DNA of 64,000 bases. It comes from Sphingomonas hengshuiensis (GTDB lineage: Bacteria; Pseudomonadota; Alphaproteobacteria; Sphingomonadales; Sphingomonadaceae). Under the pieces are notes generated by a model, which saw only the letters and a list, made by a program, of their open reading frames with translations, did not search any database and was not told where the DNA came from. The stretch's first letter is position 1. Each line of letters starts with the position of its first letter. Positions 22,299 through 30,234 of this stretch are shown piece after piece. Position numbers and translations under genes: made by a program. Location of the stretch: the NCBI RefSeq assembly GCF_000935025.1, contig NZ_CP010836.1:3782001-3846000 (forward strand), written 5' to 3'.

Positions 22299-22696
22299 AC
22301 ATGCGGCGCCGCAAGCTGGAGGCGTGGGGCGAGCTGGAGGAACAGCTCGCCGCCGACATCGGCTGGGCGGCGACCGAGAAGCTTATCGAAATGCTGGGCG
22401 GCACCCGCATTTTCGTGCCGCGCGCGATCGGGGTGCATCATCCCATCGCCGTGGCGATCGGCGCCAAGGCGGCGTCGCTGCTCGCCGCGAAACATGCCGG
22501 TGCGACGTTCGACTTGCCAAAAGCGCATTATCGGCGTGAAAGGGCGTTGCAGACGGCGCTAAACCGCCCCGAAGGCATGACGATCGCCGATGTCGCAATC
22601 GCGTTCGACTATACCGAGCGGTGGATCTACAAGATGCTGGAGCAGCACGCGGCGCAACAGGAAGCCGAGGACCTTCAAGGCAGGCTGTTCGGATAG
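22295..22696 (+). CDS. Mor-family transcriptional activator
   Basis: The product is 133 aa from GTG 22295 (or ATG 22301). The Mor/C pattern is clear: WGELEEQLAADIGWAATEKL, then GGTRIFVPRAI, and a C-terminal HTH (MTIADVAIAFDYTERWIYKM). It is the only Mor/C homologue seen, so it probably drives both downstream promoters marked by the 19-bp repeats at 22717 and 34731. Confidence 0.88.
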   Translation: MNMRRRKLEAWGELEEQLAADIGWAATEKLIEMLGGTRIFVPRAIGVHHPIAVAIGAKAASLLAAKHAGATFDLPKAHYRRERALQTALNRPEGMTIADVAIAFDYTERWIYKMLEQHAAQQEAEDLQGRLFG

Positions 22697-22716
22697 CGTC
22701 GCCGATCGCGGTAGCC

Positions 22717-22735
22717 CTGAATTAGTTCAGGTAAG
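22717..22735 (+). promoter_or_regulatory. Probable Mor-activated promoter site 1 (endolysin operon)
   Basis: CTGAATTAGTTCAGGTAAG contains the dyad CTGAA-TTAG-TTCAG. It is identical to 34731-34749. A CATAGA hexamer follows 39 bp from its start (CATAAG at 38 bp in the other copy) and may be the -10. The endolysin ATG lies 51 bp downstream of the repeat start. Confidence 0.75.
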
Positions 22736-22767
22736 GGAGCGACCCTGCTCCAGCCCATAGACTTCCC

Positions 22768-23421
22768 ATGGGCAACTCCACCGACACCATCACCGTGCAG
22801 GCGTTCGGCGCCCGCTATCTGGCCGCGTACCGCAAGGTGGCGCCGATCGAGGGCGGGCATTCGAACGATCCCGACGATCGCGGCGGCGAGACAAATCTCG
22901 GCGTGTCGCTTCGGTTCCTTCGCGCCGAGGGGCTGATCGACCTCGACGGCGACGGGATCGCCGATTTCGACCTCGACATGGACGGCGACCTGGACGGCGC
23001 CGACATTCGCCTGCTCAAGCCGATCGACGCGAAAATGCTGTTCCAGCGGTGCTTCTGGAACCGCCTGGGGTGCGACGCCTATCCGCTCGGGCTGGGCGAG
23101 GCGATGTTCGACCAGGCCGTCAATGGCGGGCTCGGCGCCGCGAAGAAGCTGTTGCAGCGGGCGATCAACAAATGCACCGCGCGGGTGGCGCATGTCGCGG
23201 GATGCCCGGCGCCGCTGAAGGATGACGGCGCGATCGGGACCGCGACGCGCGCGGCGCTCGACTGGGCGCTCAAGCTGCCGTCGATCGGCGTTCCCGCGCT
23301 CCTCGCCGCCTATCGCCTCGCCGCCGACGAACGCTATCGTGCGATCGCCGCCGCCGATCCTTCGCAGCGCAAATGGCTCAACGGCTGGCAGAAGCGCGCC
23401 GCCACGCTGGGTGTGCTGTGA
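22768..23421 (+). CDS. Endolysin, GH108 N-acetylmuramidase
   Basis: The product is 217 aa. The catalytic motif is APIEGGHSNDPDDRGGETN, with Glu28, the GH108 signature. The C-terminal PG-binding part has GAAKKLLQRAIN and GAIGTATRAALDWAL. Residues about 55-75 hold an Asp-rich insertion (DLDGDGIADFDLDMDGDLDG) that looks like an EF-hand or dockerin-type calcium site. No signal peptide is seen, so it needs the holin. It is first in the late operon. Confidence 0.9.
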   Translation: MGNSTDTITVQAFGARYLAAYRKVAPIEGGHSNDPDDRGGETNLGVSLRFLRAEGLIDLDGDGIADFDLDMDGDLDGADIRLLKPIDAKMLFQRCFWNRLGCDAYPLGLGEAMFDQAVNGGLGAAKKLLQRAINKCTARVAHVAGCPAPLKDDGAIGTATRAALDWALKLPSIGVPALLAAYRLAADERYRAIAAADPSQRKWLNGWQKRAATLGVL

Positions 23422-23942
23422 GCATCTGGCCGCGCATCGTCGCGGGCATCGCCGGCACGGCGCTGATCTGGGCGGCGGCCGATCGGTTTCGCCAGGCGGC
23501 GCTGGTCAAGGCGCTGCGGCACGATGCCGCCGCCTGTGTCATGGCTTCGAAGACGCCGGGTTCGGTGCTCGATTCCTGCGCGCCCGACATCGTGCTGCGC
23601 GTGCGCCAGGCATGGGCCGCGCAGCAATGCGAGGCGGCGATCAAGGCATCCGACCTCTATGCGATTCGGGCCGTGTGCGGCGAGCAGGTCAAGCGCGGCC
23701 AGGCCGCGCTGGACGCCGCGCAGGCCAACCTCGCCGACGCCCGCGAGCAGATCGCCCGCATCCGCCAGGACAGCGACGCCGCCCTTGCCCGCGCCGAGCT
23801 GCGCGCGACCGACCAGGCCGACAGGAAAGCCCATGATGACCGCACGATCGATGCCGCCCCGCGCCTGGATGACGGTCGCGTGCTTTGCGATGCTGGGTGC
23901 CTGCGGGCGCTCGGTGGCGAGCCCGCCGCCGCGCAGCCCTGA
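23418..23942 (+). CDS. Inner-membrane spanin (i-spanin)-like protein
   Basis: The product is 174 aa from GTG 23418, overlapping the endolysin stop. It has an N-terminal membrane anchor (IWPRIVAGIAGTALIWAAAD) and a long coiled-coil segment (AALDAAQANLADAREQIARI). The o-spanin gene is nested in its 3' end. This is the Rz/Rz1 layout for disrupting the outer membrane. Confidence 0.75.
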   Translation: MSIWPRIVAGIAGTALIWAAADRFRQAALVKALRHDAAACVMASKTPGSVLDSCAPDIVLRVRQAWAAQQCEAAIKASDLYAIRAVCGEQVKRGQAALDAAQANLADAREQIARIRQDSDAALARAELRATDQADRKAHDDRTIDAAPRLDDGRVLCDAGCLRALGGEPAAAQP

Positions 23943-24144
23943 TCCCATCATGGTGACGCACACCGACATCCGGCGGGAATGCCCCGCCGAGGTGACCGCG
24001 CCACTGCCCCCGCGCATCGTGGCAGGGGCGGACGTGCAGATCGCGGCGCTGCCCGCGACGCTGGGCTATCTGGCGGCGCGGTTCCGGCGTGAGGCGTTGC
24101 TGGAAGCGCGGCTGATCGATGCCGCCGGGCAGTGCCCGAAATGA
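23833..24144 (+). CDS. Outer-membrane spanin (o-spanin)-like lipoprotein, nested
   Basis: The product is 103 aa. The N-terminus MMTARSMPPRAWMTVACFAM ends in the lipobox LGAC, so cleavage before Cys24 is predicted. A proline-rich segment follows (SPPPRSPDP). The first 110 bp are read in another frame of the i-spanin gene. The architecture matches Rz1. Confidence 0.75.
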   Translation: MMTARSMPPRAWMTVACFAMLGACGRSVASPPPRSPDPIMVTHTDIRRECPAEVTAPLPPRIVAGADVQIAALPATLGYLAARFRREALLEARLIDAAGQCPK

Positions 24145-26174
24145 ACGTGTTCCCCCCGGCACCCGCCACGACCGAGCAGGTCGGGCTTGCCACGCTGGAG
24201 GTGCGCGTCAACGCGCTGGAGGCGGCGCTGGCGGAGGTCGCCGCCGAGAAGCAGGCCGCGATCGACGCGCTGGCAGTGGCGCGCGCGACGGGCGACGCGA
24301 CATCGCTGGACCGCGTCGACGGGGAGACCGAGGGGCGTGTCGCGAGCATCCAGCAGCTTGCCGATGTCGTCGGCGACGTGGTGCAGGGCCAGCAGGCGGT
24401 GCTGGACGCCGCGGTGAACACAACCGCGGCGACCGAGGCGGCCCGCCAGCAGGCGATCACGACTACCGCGGCCGCGCAGGATGTCGTCGATGCGGGGGCG
24501 TACATCGTCGCCGCTGCTGCGGAAGTGGAGGACAAGGCAGGCGAGGTGGAAGTAACGGCGGCGGCTGTGGCCGGCGTGGTCCATAAGACCAACGTCACGG
24601 CAACGTCTGAAGACCCACTTGTCTTGTTCAAGACAGCGCTCGGATTCGTGTTCGCGGAACTATATGCGAGAGGGCTTCGGGCCGGCGGCGTATCTCTCAA
24701 TGCCCCCGGCCAGTCGGACGCGATGCTGTCGATACGCAATGCGCTGGGCTTCGTCGGGTTCGAAGTAGCAGCAGACGGCGCGCTGGCGCTTCCCGGCGGT
24801 ACGTGGCGGGGAACGACCAATGGGGGATTTGATCTTTCCACCTTGGGCAGATCGATCTTGTCGTATGAAGGCGGCGCATTGGGGCTGGTCGGAGCGCCGG
24901 TGAAGGCCATTGACGACGCTCTTTTCCGCGTCGTGAACCCGCTCGGCTTCGTGGCGCTGCAAATCGGTCTGGATGGCAATGTGGCCATCAATGCGGCAGC
25001 CAATGAGCCCGTCTATACAGCCCCGTCCGTCACACCGGTCATCGGGACGCAATTGTACCTGGTGAGCGATCGCCCCACACCGCTCTACGTCGAGAACATT
25101 CTGACGACCCGCACTGATGTCGAGACCGCCAAGGTCACGATCGCATCGTCCAAAGGGGCACCCGCGCAGCCCTTTGCGGCCTCGGCCCGGGATGGAGCAA
25201 TCATGCTTGATCCCGCCCGGCTCGGCACGAGTGCCACGTTGTCGGTCCGCAAGTTGGGCGACCGTAACCCACGTCTGACAAAGACTCTCACCGTTTCGGT
25301 CAAGGCTGTGCCGGTGTCCGGATCGCCAGCGCCAAAAATACTCTTGATCGGCGATAGCATTACCAACCGCCAGACCGGCTACAACATCAATGCGCTACTG
25401 ACGGCATGGGGTTTTGCGCCCCAGTGGATCGGCACGATAGTTGGGTCGAACTCCAACAGTTCCAGCGCTACTGGCGGCCCCCTGGGCGAGGGGCGCGAGG
25501 GCTGGGCGTTTTCCGACTATTTGGGCACGTCATTGGACAACGATGTGCCCCTGGGTGTGCTGGCGGTCGGTCAGGAGGCCACCTATCAGGCCGCCAACAA
25601 GACGGACAAACGAGGCTATCAGCCGTTCCTCAACCCGAACACCTCCGCTGGTGCTCAGACGCCGATCGTAACGATTTCGGGCGTCAATTACCGATTTGAT
25701 CTTCGCTTCTACCTGGATCGCTTCAGCCTGACAGACCCGGATCTGGTGGTCGTCAACATCGCCATGAACGACAAGACCGAGTTGGGAGCGGCGGCGAGTC
25801 TCGCGCAGGTGAAGTCGGGATATGGCTATTTGCTCGACGAAATTCGCCGCGTGCTGCCTGCGGCGAGTATTATTCTGTGGGCGACCAACCATCCCGCGTC
25901 GTCGGCGGGCGATACCGAGTGGCTCGAATGGCAGCCGATCCTGTCGGCCATTGTCGATATCGTGACCACACGTCGCGCGGCGGGTGATGCTAACCTACAC
26001 CTTTGTTCGACCTGGGCGCATCAGAGCGGTGAGGCTGGCTGGTCTTTGACATCTGGCACTACGGGCGCGGACGGCGTCACCACCACCACAATCTCCGACA
26101 TCACCCATCCTGGCGCAGCTGCGCGCGAACAGCATGCAGAAGCGCTCGCCACCGCAATCGCCTGTATCGCCTGA
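24141..26174 (+). CDS. Tail-spike-like SGNH/GDSL esterase with N-terminal coiled coil
   Basis: The product is 677 aa. Residues 1-150 are an Ala-rich coiled coil. The middle may be a beta-rich spacer. The C-terminal SGNH hydrolase has block I ILLIGDSITN (Ser406) and the catalytic Asp653/His656 in SDITHPG. It is likely a receptor-binding spike that deacetylates host surface polysaccharide. Its place between spanin and LamG genes in the lysis region, and lower GC from about 24590 on, suggest acquisition. Confidence 0.75.
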   Translation: MNVFPPAPATTEQVGLATLEVRVNALEAALAEVAAEKQAAIDALAVARATGDATSLDRVDGETEGRVASIQQLADVVGDVVQGQQAVLDAAVNTTAATEAARQQAITTTAAAQDVVDAGAYIVAAAAEVEDKAGEVEVTAAAVAGVVHKTNVTATSEDPLVLFKTALGFVFAELYARGLRAGGVSLNAPGQSDAMLSIRNALGFVGFEVAADGALALPGGTWRGTTNGGFDLSTLGRSILSYEGGALGLVGAPVKAIDDALFRVVNPLGFVALQIGLDGNVAINAAANEPVYTAPSVTPVIGTQLYLVSDRPTPLYVENILTTRTDVETAKVTIASSKGAPAQPFAASARDGAIMLDPARLGTSATLSVRKLGDRNPRLTKTLTVSVKAVPVSGSPAPKILLIGDSITNRQTGYNINALLTAWGFAPQWIGTIVGSNSNSSSATGGPLGEGREGWAFSDYLGTSLDNDVPLGVLAVGQEATYQAANKTDKRGYQPFLNPNTSAGAQTPIVTISGVNYRFDLRFYLDRFSLTDPDLVVVNIAMNDKTELGAAASLAQVKSGYGYLLDEIRRVLPAASIILWATNHPASSAGDTEWLEWQPILSAIVDIVTTRRAAGDANLHLCSTWAHQSGEAGWSLTSGTTGADGVTTTTISDITHPGAAAREQHAEALATAIACIA

Positions 26175-26188
26175 TAGGAGACCTACAA

Positions 26189-26941
26189 ATGCCAACACCT
26201 GGACTCGAAATCACAACCGGCGCCGCGGTGATTCTGCCCAATGCGGCAAAGCTCGTCATGCCCGGCACGCTCGGGTCGGACCTGGAATTTCTGCATCTCC
26301 TAACCGATGGCGTCGATACCGCGCTGCGGAACTGGGCGGAGGGAAAACCCAGCGCAATCTCGATCGGCTCCCCCACTGCCGCCAGCGGGTACCTGTCGTT
26401 GCGGTCGGGCACGAGTTATCTGCAAACGGGCGTGATCGACGTGGCGGGGGACGTCACGATGCTCGTTGTGGGCCGCGACACCGGAGACAAGAGTGCCGAC
26501 AGCGCTCGATTCTGTTATGTCGGGTCGTCCAACACCCTTGGCATCTTCACATCGTCGAGCAGCCAAACGCGCCTGACCACGCGCGCGACGCAGGACGGGG
26601 GCGCGACGGGGACATCTACCGCGTCTTATGTAGCGAACCCCAATGGATGGGCTTGCCTGATCGGCGCGGTGTTCCAGACGGGGGTTTCCTCTAGCACTGC
26701 CGACGATCCTACGTTGTACGACATGGGGGCAGGCACATCGGGTACCGCTAACTACAATACACCCTTCGTCCGAGTCCCCACTGGGGCCGCCTTTACGATC
26801 GGCCACTGGGGCACGAACCAGAACGGCCCTGGGGATATAGCGCTGGCCGCCGCCTGGTCGCGGGTGTTGTCGGTGTCCGAGCGGACGCAGGCTTACGCTT
26901 GGGCAAAAGCTCTGGTGGCTACCAAGGGGCTGAGCATTTGA
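26189..26941 (+). CDS. LamG/concanavalin-like phage protein
   Basis: The product is 250 aa, with AGGAG before ATG 26189. The beta pattern (YLQTGVIDVAGDVTMLVVGR, NTLGIFTSSSSQTRLTTRAT, IALAAAWSRVLSVSERTQAY) is LamG-like. It resembles the GTA protein at 3841-4605 in fold but not obviously in sequence. It may be a capsid or tail decoration that binds host glycans. It has the same lowered GC as the spike gene. Confidence 0.55.
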   Translation: MPTPGLEITTGAAVILPNAAKLVMPGTLGSDLEFLHLLTDGVDTALRNWAEGKPSAISIGSPTAASGYLSLRSGTSYLQTGVIDVAGDVTMLVVGRDTGDKSADSARFCYVGSSNTLGIFTSSSSQTRLTTRATQDGGATGTSTASYVANPNGWACLIGAVFQTGVSSSTADDPTLYDMGAGTSGTANYNTPFVRVPTGAAFTIGHWGTNQNGPGDIALAAAWSRVLSVSERTQAYAWAKALVATKGLSI

Positions 26942-26984
26942 TGACTACGCGGTCGGCGCCGATAGCGGCGGAAGGGATGCGGTG

Positions 26985-27437
26985 ATGTCACCCGCGGACG
27001 CCCTGACCCGCGCCGAAATCGTGATGCCCGCCGCGATGCTGATCAGCAGCGCGGGCACGCGGCTGGTCGTGCCCGGCCCGGAATGGCTGGTGGTCGCGGG
27101 CGTGGCGTTGCCGATCTTTTCGTCGGGCGCGGGCGTGCTGGGCGTGGTGCTGGGCATGTGGCTGGCGCCCGCGCGGGCGATCCCGCTGGGGTGGCGGCGC
27201 CAGGGAGCGCTGGTCGTGACGCTGCTCGCGATCATCCTGTGCAGCGTGATCGCCACCGGACAGCAGCCACTGGTCGCGCTGGGCTGGGGCATCGGCCTTG
27301 GCTTTTCGGGTCTCACCGTCGCCGAGCTGCTGGGCGAGCAGGCGCGATCGGCGCTCAAGACAATCGGCGATGCATTCATCGCGCACGTGGCCGGAAGGGT
27401 CGGCGGCGGGAAAGGCAAGGATTCGGACAATGGCTGA
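26985..27437 (+). CDS. Holin-like protein with three transmembrane segments
   Basis: The product is 150 aa. Hydrophobic segments are PEWLVVAGVALPIFSSGAGV, GALVVTLLAIILCSVIATG and LVALGWGIGLGFSGLTVAEL, with a charged C-terminus. It lies at the boundary of lysis and packaging genes, as holins often do in Mu-like phages. A 14-codon frame (26941-26985) overlaps both the previous stop and this ATG and may couple translation. Confidence 0.7.
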   Translation: MSPADALTRAEIVMPAAMLISSAGTRLVVPGPEWLVVAGVALPIFSSGAGVLGVVLGMWLAPARAIPLGWRRQGALVVTLLAIILCSVIATGQQPLVALGWGIGLGFSGLTVAELLGEQARSALKTIGDAFIAHVAGRVGGGKGKDSDNG

Positions 27438-27837
27438 CTGGTTTTCAATCCTGGGCACACTCGTTGCGGTCGTGGCGGTGTTCGTGACCGTGCATCGCCA
27501 CGGGCGCGGCAATCCGATGGGCACCGGCCAGCTGTCGCGCCAGATCGGCAAGCTGTTCGCCGAGGTGCAGCGGCTCAAGACCTCGCAGGGCAATGCTGCG
27601 ACCAAGGCCGAGCTGGGCGTGCTGGCCGGCGAGGTCCGCGCCCTGGAGGCGCGCGCCGCGACCAGCATGGAAGTGATCGCGCTGGAGGGCAAGGTCAACA
27701 CGCTGCGCGCCACCCTGGAGGGACAGCTCAACACCGTTTCGGCGCAGGTTTCCGACCTCAAGGAGTCCTCGGAGGTCACGCGAAAGGGCGTGGAGGTCAT
27801 CCAGAATATCCTGATGAAGGGAGCACTCGACCGATGA
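27430..27837 (+). CDS. DUF2730-like membrane-anchored coiled-coil protein
   Basis: The product is 135 aa. An N-terminal membrane helix (WFSILGTLVAVVAVFVTV) is followed by a long coiled coil (ALEARAATSMEVIALEGKVN TLRATLEGQLNTVSAQVSDL). This matches the DUF2730 (gp25-like) protein that sits between holin and gp26 in Mu-like phages. The role is unknown. Confidence 0.72.
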   Translation: MADWFSILGTLVAVVAVFVTVHRHGRGNPMGTGQLSRQIGKLFAEVQRLKTSQGNAATKAELGVLAGEVRALEARAATSMEVIALEGKVNTLRATLEGQLNTVSAQVSDLKESSEVTRKGVEVIQNILMKGALDR

Positions 27838-28136
27838 ACTATGCCGAGGAGGTCGCCGCGCGGCGCCGGCTGTTGCTGTTGCAGCTTCTGATCGAGGATG
27901 GCGGCCAGGGCAATGACGGGACGCTGCTGACCGCGTTGCGCACGATGGGCGAGCGCCAGGCGCTCGACCAGGCCGCGTGCCGCCAGCTGTTGCGCGACCT
28001 CGCCGATCGCGATTGCGTCGTCGTCGGGATGGTGCGCGACACGGTGATGGTGGCGCGGATCACCGAGCGCGGGCGCATGGCCGTGGCGGGCGACGTGTCG
28101 ATCGGCGGGATCGCCAGTCCGTTCGCGGGGCTGTGA
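27834..28136 (+). CDS. Mu gp26-like protein
   Basis: The product is 100 aa. MNYAEEVAARRRLLLLQLLI followed by GTLLTALRTMGERQALDQAA and a winged-helix end (ARITERGRMAVAG) fits the gp26/ArsR-like family that precedes gp27 and terminase. It overlaps both neighbours. Confidence 0.72.
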   Translation: MNYAEEVAARRRLLLLQLLIEDGGQGNDGTLLTALRTMGERQALDQAACRQLLRDLADRDCVVVGMVRDTVMVARITERGRMAVAGDVSIGGIASPFAGL

Positions 28137-28708
28137 TGGCGCGGCACCAGCCCTCCGCGATCGATCGGCTAGGCCCGCAGATCGTCGAGTGGGTCGGGCG
28201 TCGCCGCTCTGCAGGACGCACGATCGACGAAATCCTGACCGAACTGAATGCGCTGCCCGAGTTGGTCGAGCAGCAACTGGAAATCTCGCGATCGTCGCTG
28301 GGCCGGCACGTCAAGGGCCTGGCCGAGATCGGCGAGCGGATGCGCCGCAGCCGCGAGATCACCGAGTCGCTGGCGCGCATGGGCAACCGTGCCGACAACA
28401 AGATGCTGCGCGGGACGATCGAAGTGCTCAACACGATCGTGCTGGAGACGGCGCTGGCGCTGGAGGAAGACGAGGACGGCCAGGTGCGCCCGGTCGCGCT
28501 CAACCCGGCGCAGGTCAAGGCGCTGTCGGAGGCGACGCGCGCTTTGGCATCGGCGGAAAAGACCGATGCCGATCGCGAGGCGCGCATCCGCGCCGAAGCC
28601 AAGGCGGAGGCCACCGCCGAGGCCCGCAAGAAACTGGAGGCCGCCGGCCGATCGGGCGAGCTGGACCCCGAGGCACTGGCGCGCGCCAAGCGCATCATGG
28701 GGTATTGA
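28136..28708 (+). CDS. Mu gp27-like DUF3486 protein, probable small terminase
   Basis: The product is 190 aa. The N-terminal HTH region (GRTIDEILTELNALPELVEQ, ISRSSLGRHVKGLAEIGERM) and the long charged helix at the end match DUF3486. Its position immediately before the large terminase supports a small-terminase role. Confidence 0.82.
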   Translation: MARHQPSAIDRLGPQIVEWVGRRRSAGRTIDEILTELNALPELVEQQLEISRSSLGRHVKGLAEIGERMRRSREITESLARMGNRADNKMLRGTIEVLNTIVLETALALEEDEDGQVRPVALNPAQVKALSEATRALASAEKTDADREARIRAEAKAEATAEARKKLEAAGRSGELDPEALARAKRIMGY

Positions 28709-30219
28709 TGGCAGACATCGTCGTCGGCGACGAACTTGCGCGCCTCATCCATTTTACGCCGTATCAGCGCGCCTGGCTGGCCGATAAGAGCCGGTTCAAG
28801 GCGGGCATGTTCGCGCGCCAGACGGGGAAGACGTTCGGCACCTGCGCCGAGCTGGTCGAGGATTGCATCGAAGCCGAGATCGCCCGCAAGCGGACGCGCT
28901 GGGTCATCCTGTCGCGCGGCGAGCGCCAAGCCAAGGAGGCGATGGACGAAAACGTCAAGCCGATGACGCGCGCCTTTTGGGAATTGTATCGCGGGCTGAT
29001 GGCGGGGCCGGCGCCCGAGGTGGAGGAGGGCGAGTGGAAGGTCACGCGCGATGACGGCACCGACGCGACGTACAAGCAATTCGAAGTGGTCTATCCGGGC
29101 GGTTCGCGGATCACGGCACTGCCCGCCAACCCCGACACGGCGCGCGGTTTTTCCTCCAATGTGCTGTTCGACGAGTTCGCGTTCCACGCCAACAGCAAGG
29201 CGATCTGGGGCGCCGCCTATCCGATCATCTCGAAGGGGTGGAAGGTCCGCGTTGTCTCTACGCCCAACGGCAAGAGCAACAAATTCTACGACATCATGAC
29301 CGAGGACCCGACGATCTGGTCCCGGCATATCGTCGACATCCATCAGGCGGTGGCGCAGGGCCTGGACCGCAACATCGACGAGCTGCGCGCGGGCCTGAGC
29401 GATCCGGACCTGTGGGCGCAGGAATATGAGCTGCAATGGCGCGACGAGCTGTCGGCCTGGCTGGACTATTTCCTGATCTCGCAGTGCGAGACCCCCGGCT
29501 ATGGCCGCATCCGCGAAATGGAGTTCACCGAGGGCAAGCTGACGCATTGCGTCGAGCGCGGCACCGCGCTGCCCCCGGCGCGCGGGCGGATATTCGCGGG
29601 CATGGACATCGCGGCCAAGAAGGACCTCACCTGTATCTGGACTGCCGAGGAAATCGGCGACGTGCTGTACCCGCGCGAGATCGTGACGATGCGGCGCGCG
29701 CCCTTCGCCGCGCAATATGCCGAGATCGAGCGCATGGACGCGCGCGACAATTGGGCGCGGTTCGCGGGTGACGAGACCGGCATGGGCATCCCCGTGCTGG
29801 AGCGTATCCGCGAGATACTGGGCGCCAGTCGCGTCGATGGAATCACGTTCAGCATGTCGTCCAAGCTGGGCATGGCGACGCTGCTGAAGGACCGGATGCA
29901 GGATCGCCTGTTCCGCCTGGTCGAGGGTGATAAGGCGACCCGCGAGGATCTGCATTCGATCACGCGCGTCGTGACCGAGACCGGCGCGATCCGCTTGCTC
30001 AACGATGGCGAGAGCGACGGCCATGGCGATCGGTTCTGGGCAGCGGCACTGTGCTGTGTCGCCGCTTCCGGCCAGACCCAGCAGATCGGCTATCTCGGCA
30101 TTCCCAAGGCGGGCTTTGGCGACGATCCCCGCGCCGATCGCGACCTTCACGACGCATTCGCCCAGCGCCACGGCCAGCGCGCCACCCCGGCCGGCCGGTT
30201 CGGGAGCGGCAGCTGGTGA
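28708..30219 (+). CDS. Mu-like large terminase (gp28)
   Basis: The product is 503 aa. The Walker A variant ARQTGKT is at residues 36-42. Walker B is SNVLFDEFAFH, and the nuclease motif is IFAGMDIAAKKDLT with FAGDETGMG. It cuts and packages phage DNA with flanking host DNA by headful, as in Mu. ATG 28708 overlaps the gp27 stop. Confidence 0.93.
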   Translation: MADIVVGDELARLIHFTPYQRAWLADKSRFKAGMFARQTGKTFGTCAELVEDCIEAEIARKRTRWVILSRGERQAKEAMDENVKPMTRAFWELYRGLMAGPAPEVEEGEWKVTRDDGTDATYKQFEVVYPGGSRITALPANPDTARGFSSNVLFDEFAFHANSKAIWGAAYPIISKGWKVRVVSTPNGKSNKFYDIMTEDPTIWSRHIVDIHQAVAQGLDRNIDELRAGLSDPDLWAQEYELQWRDELSAWLDYFLISQCETPGYGRIREMEFTEGKLTHCVERGTALPPARGRIFAGMDIAAKKDLTCIWTAEEIGDVLYPREIVTMRRAPFAAQYAEIERMDARDNWARFAGDETGMGIPVLERIREILGASRVDGITFSMSSKLGMATLLKDRMQDRLFRLVEGDKATREDLHSITRVVTETGAIRLLNDGESDGHGDRFWAAALCCVAASGQTQQIGYLGIPKAGFGDDPRADRDLHDAFAQRHGQRATPAGRFGSGSW

Positions 30220-30234
30220 GAAAGGACCTCCTAA

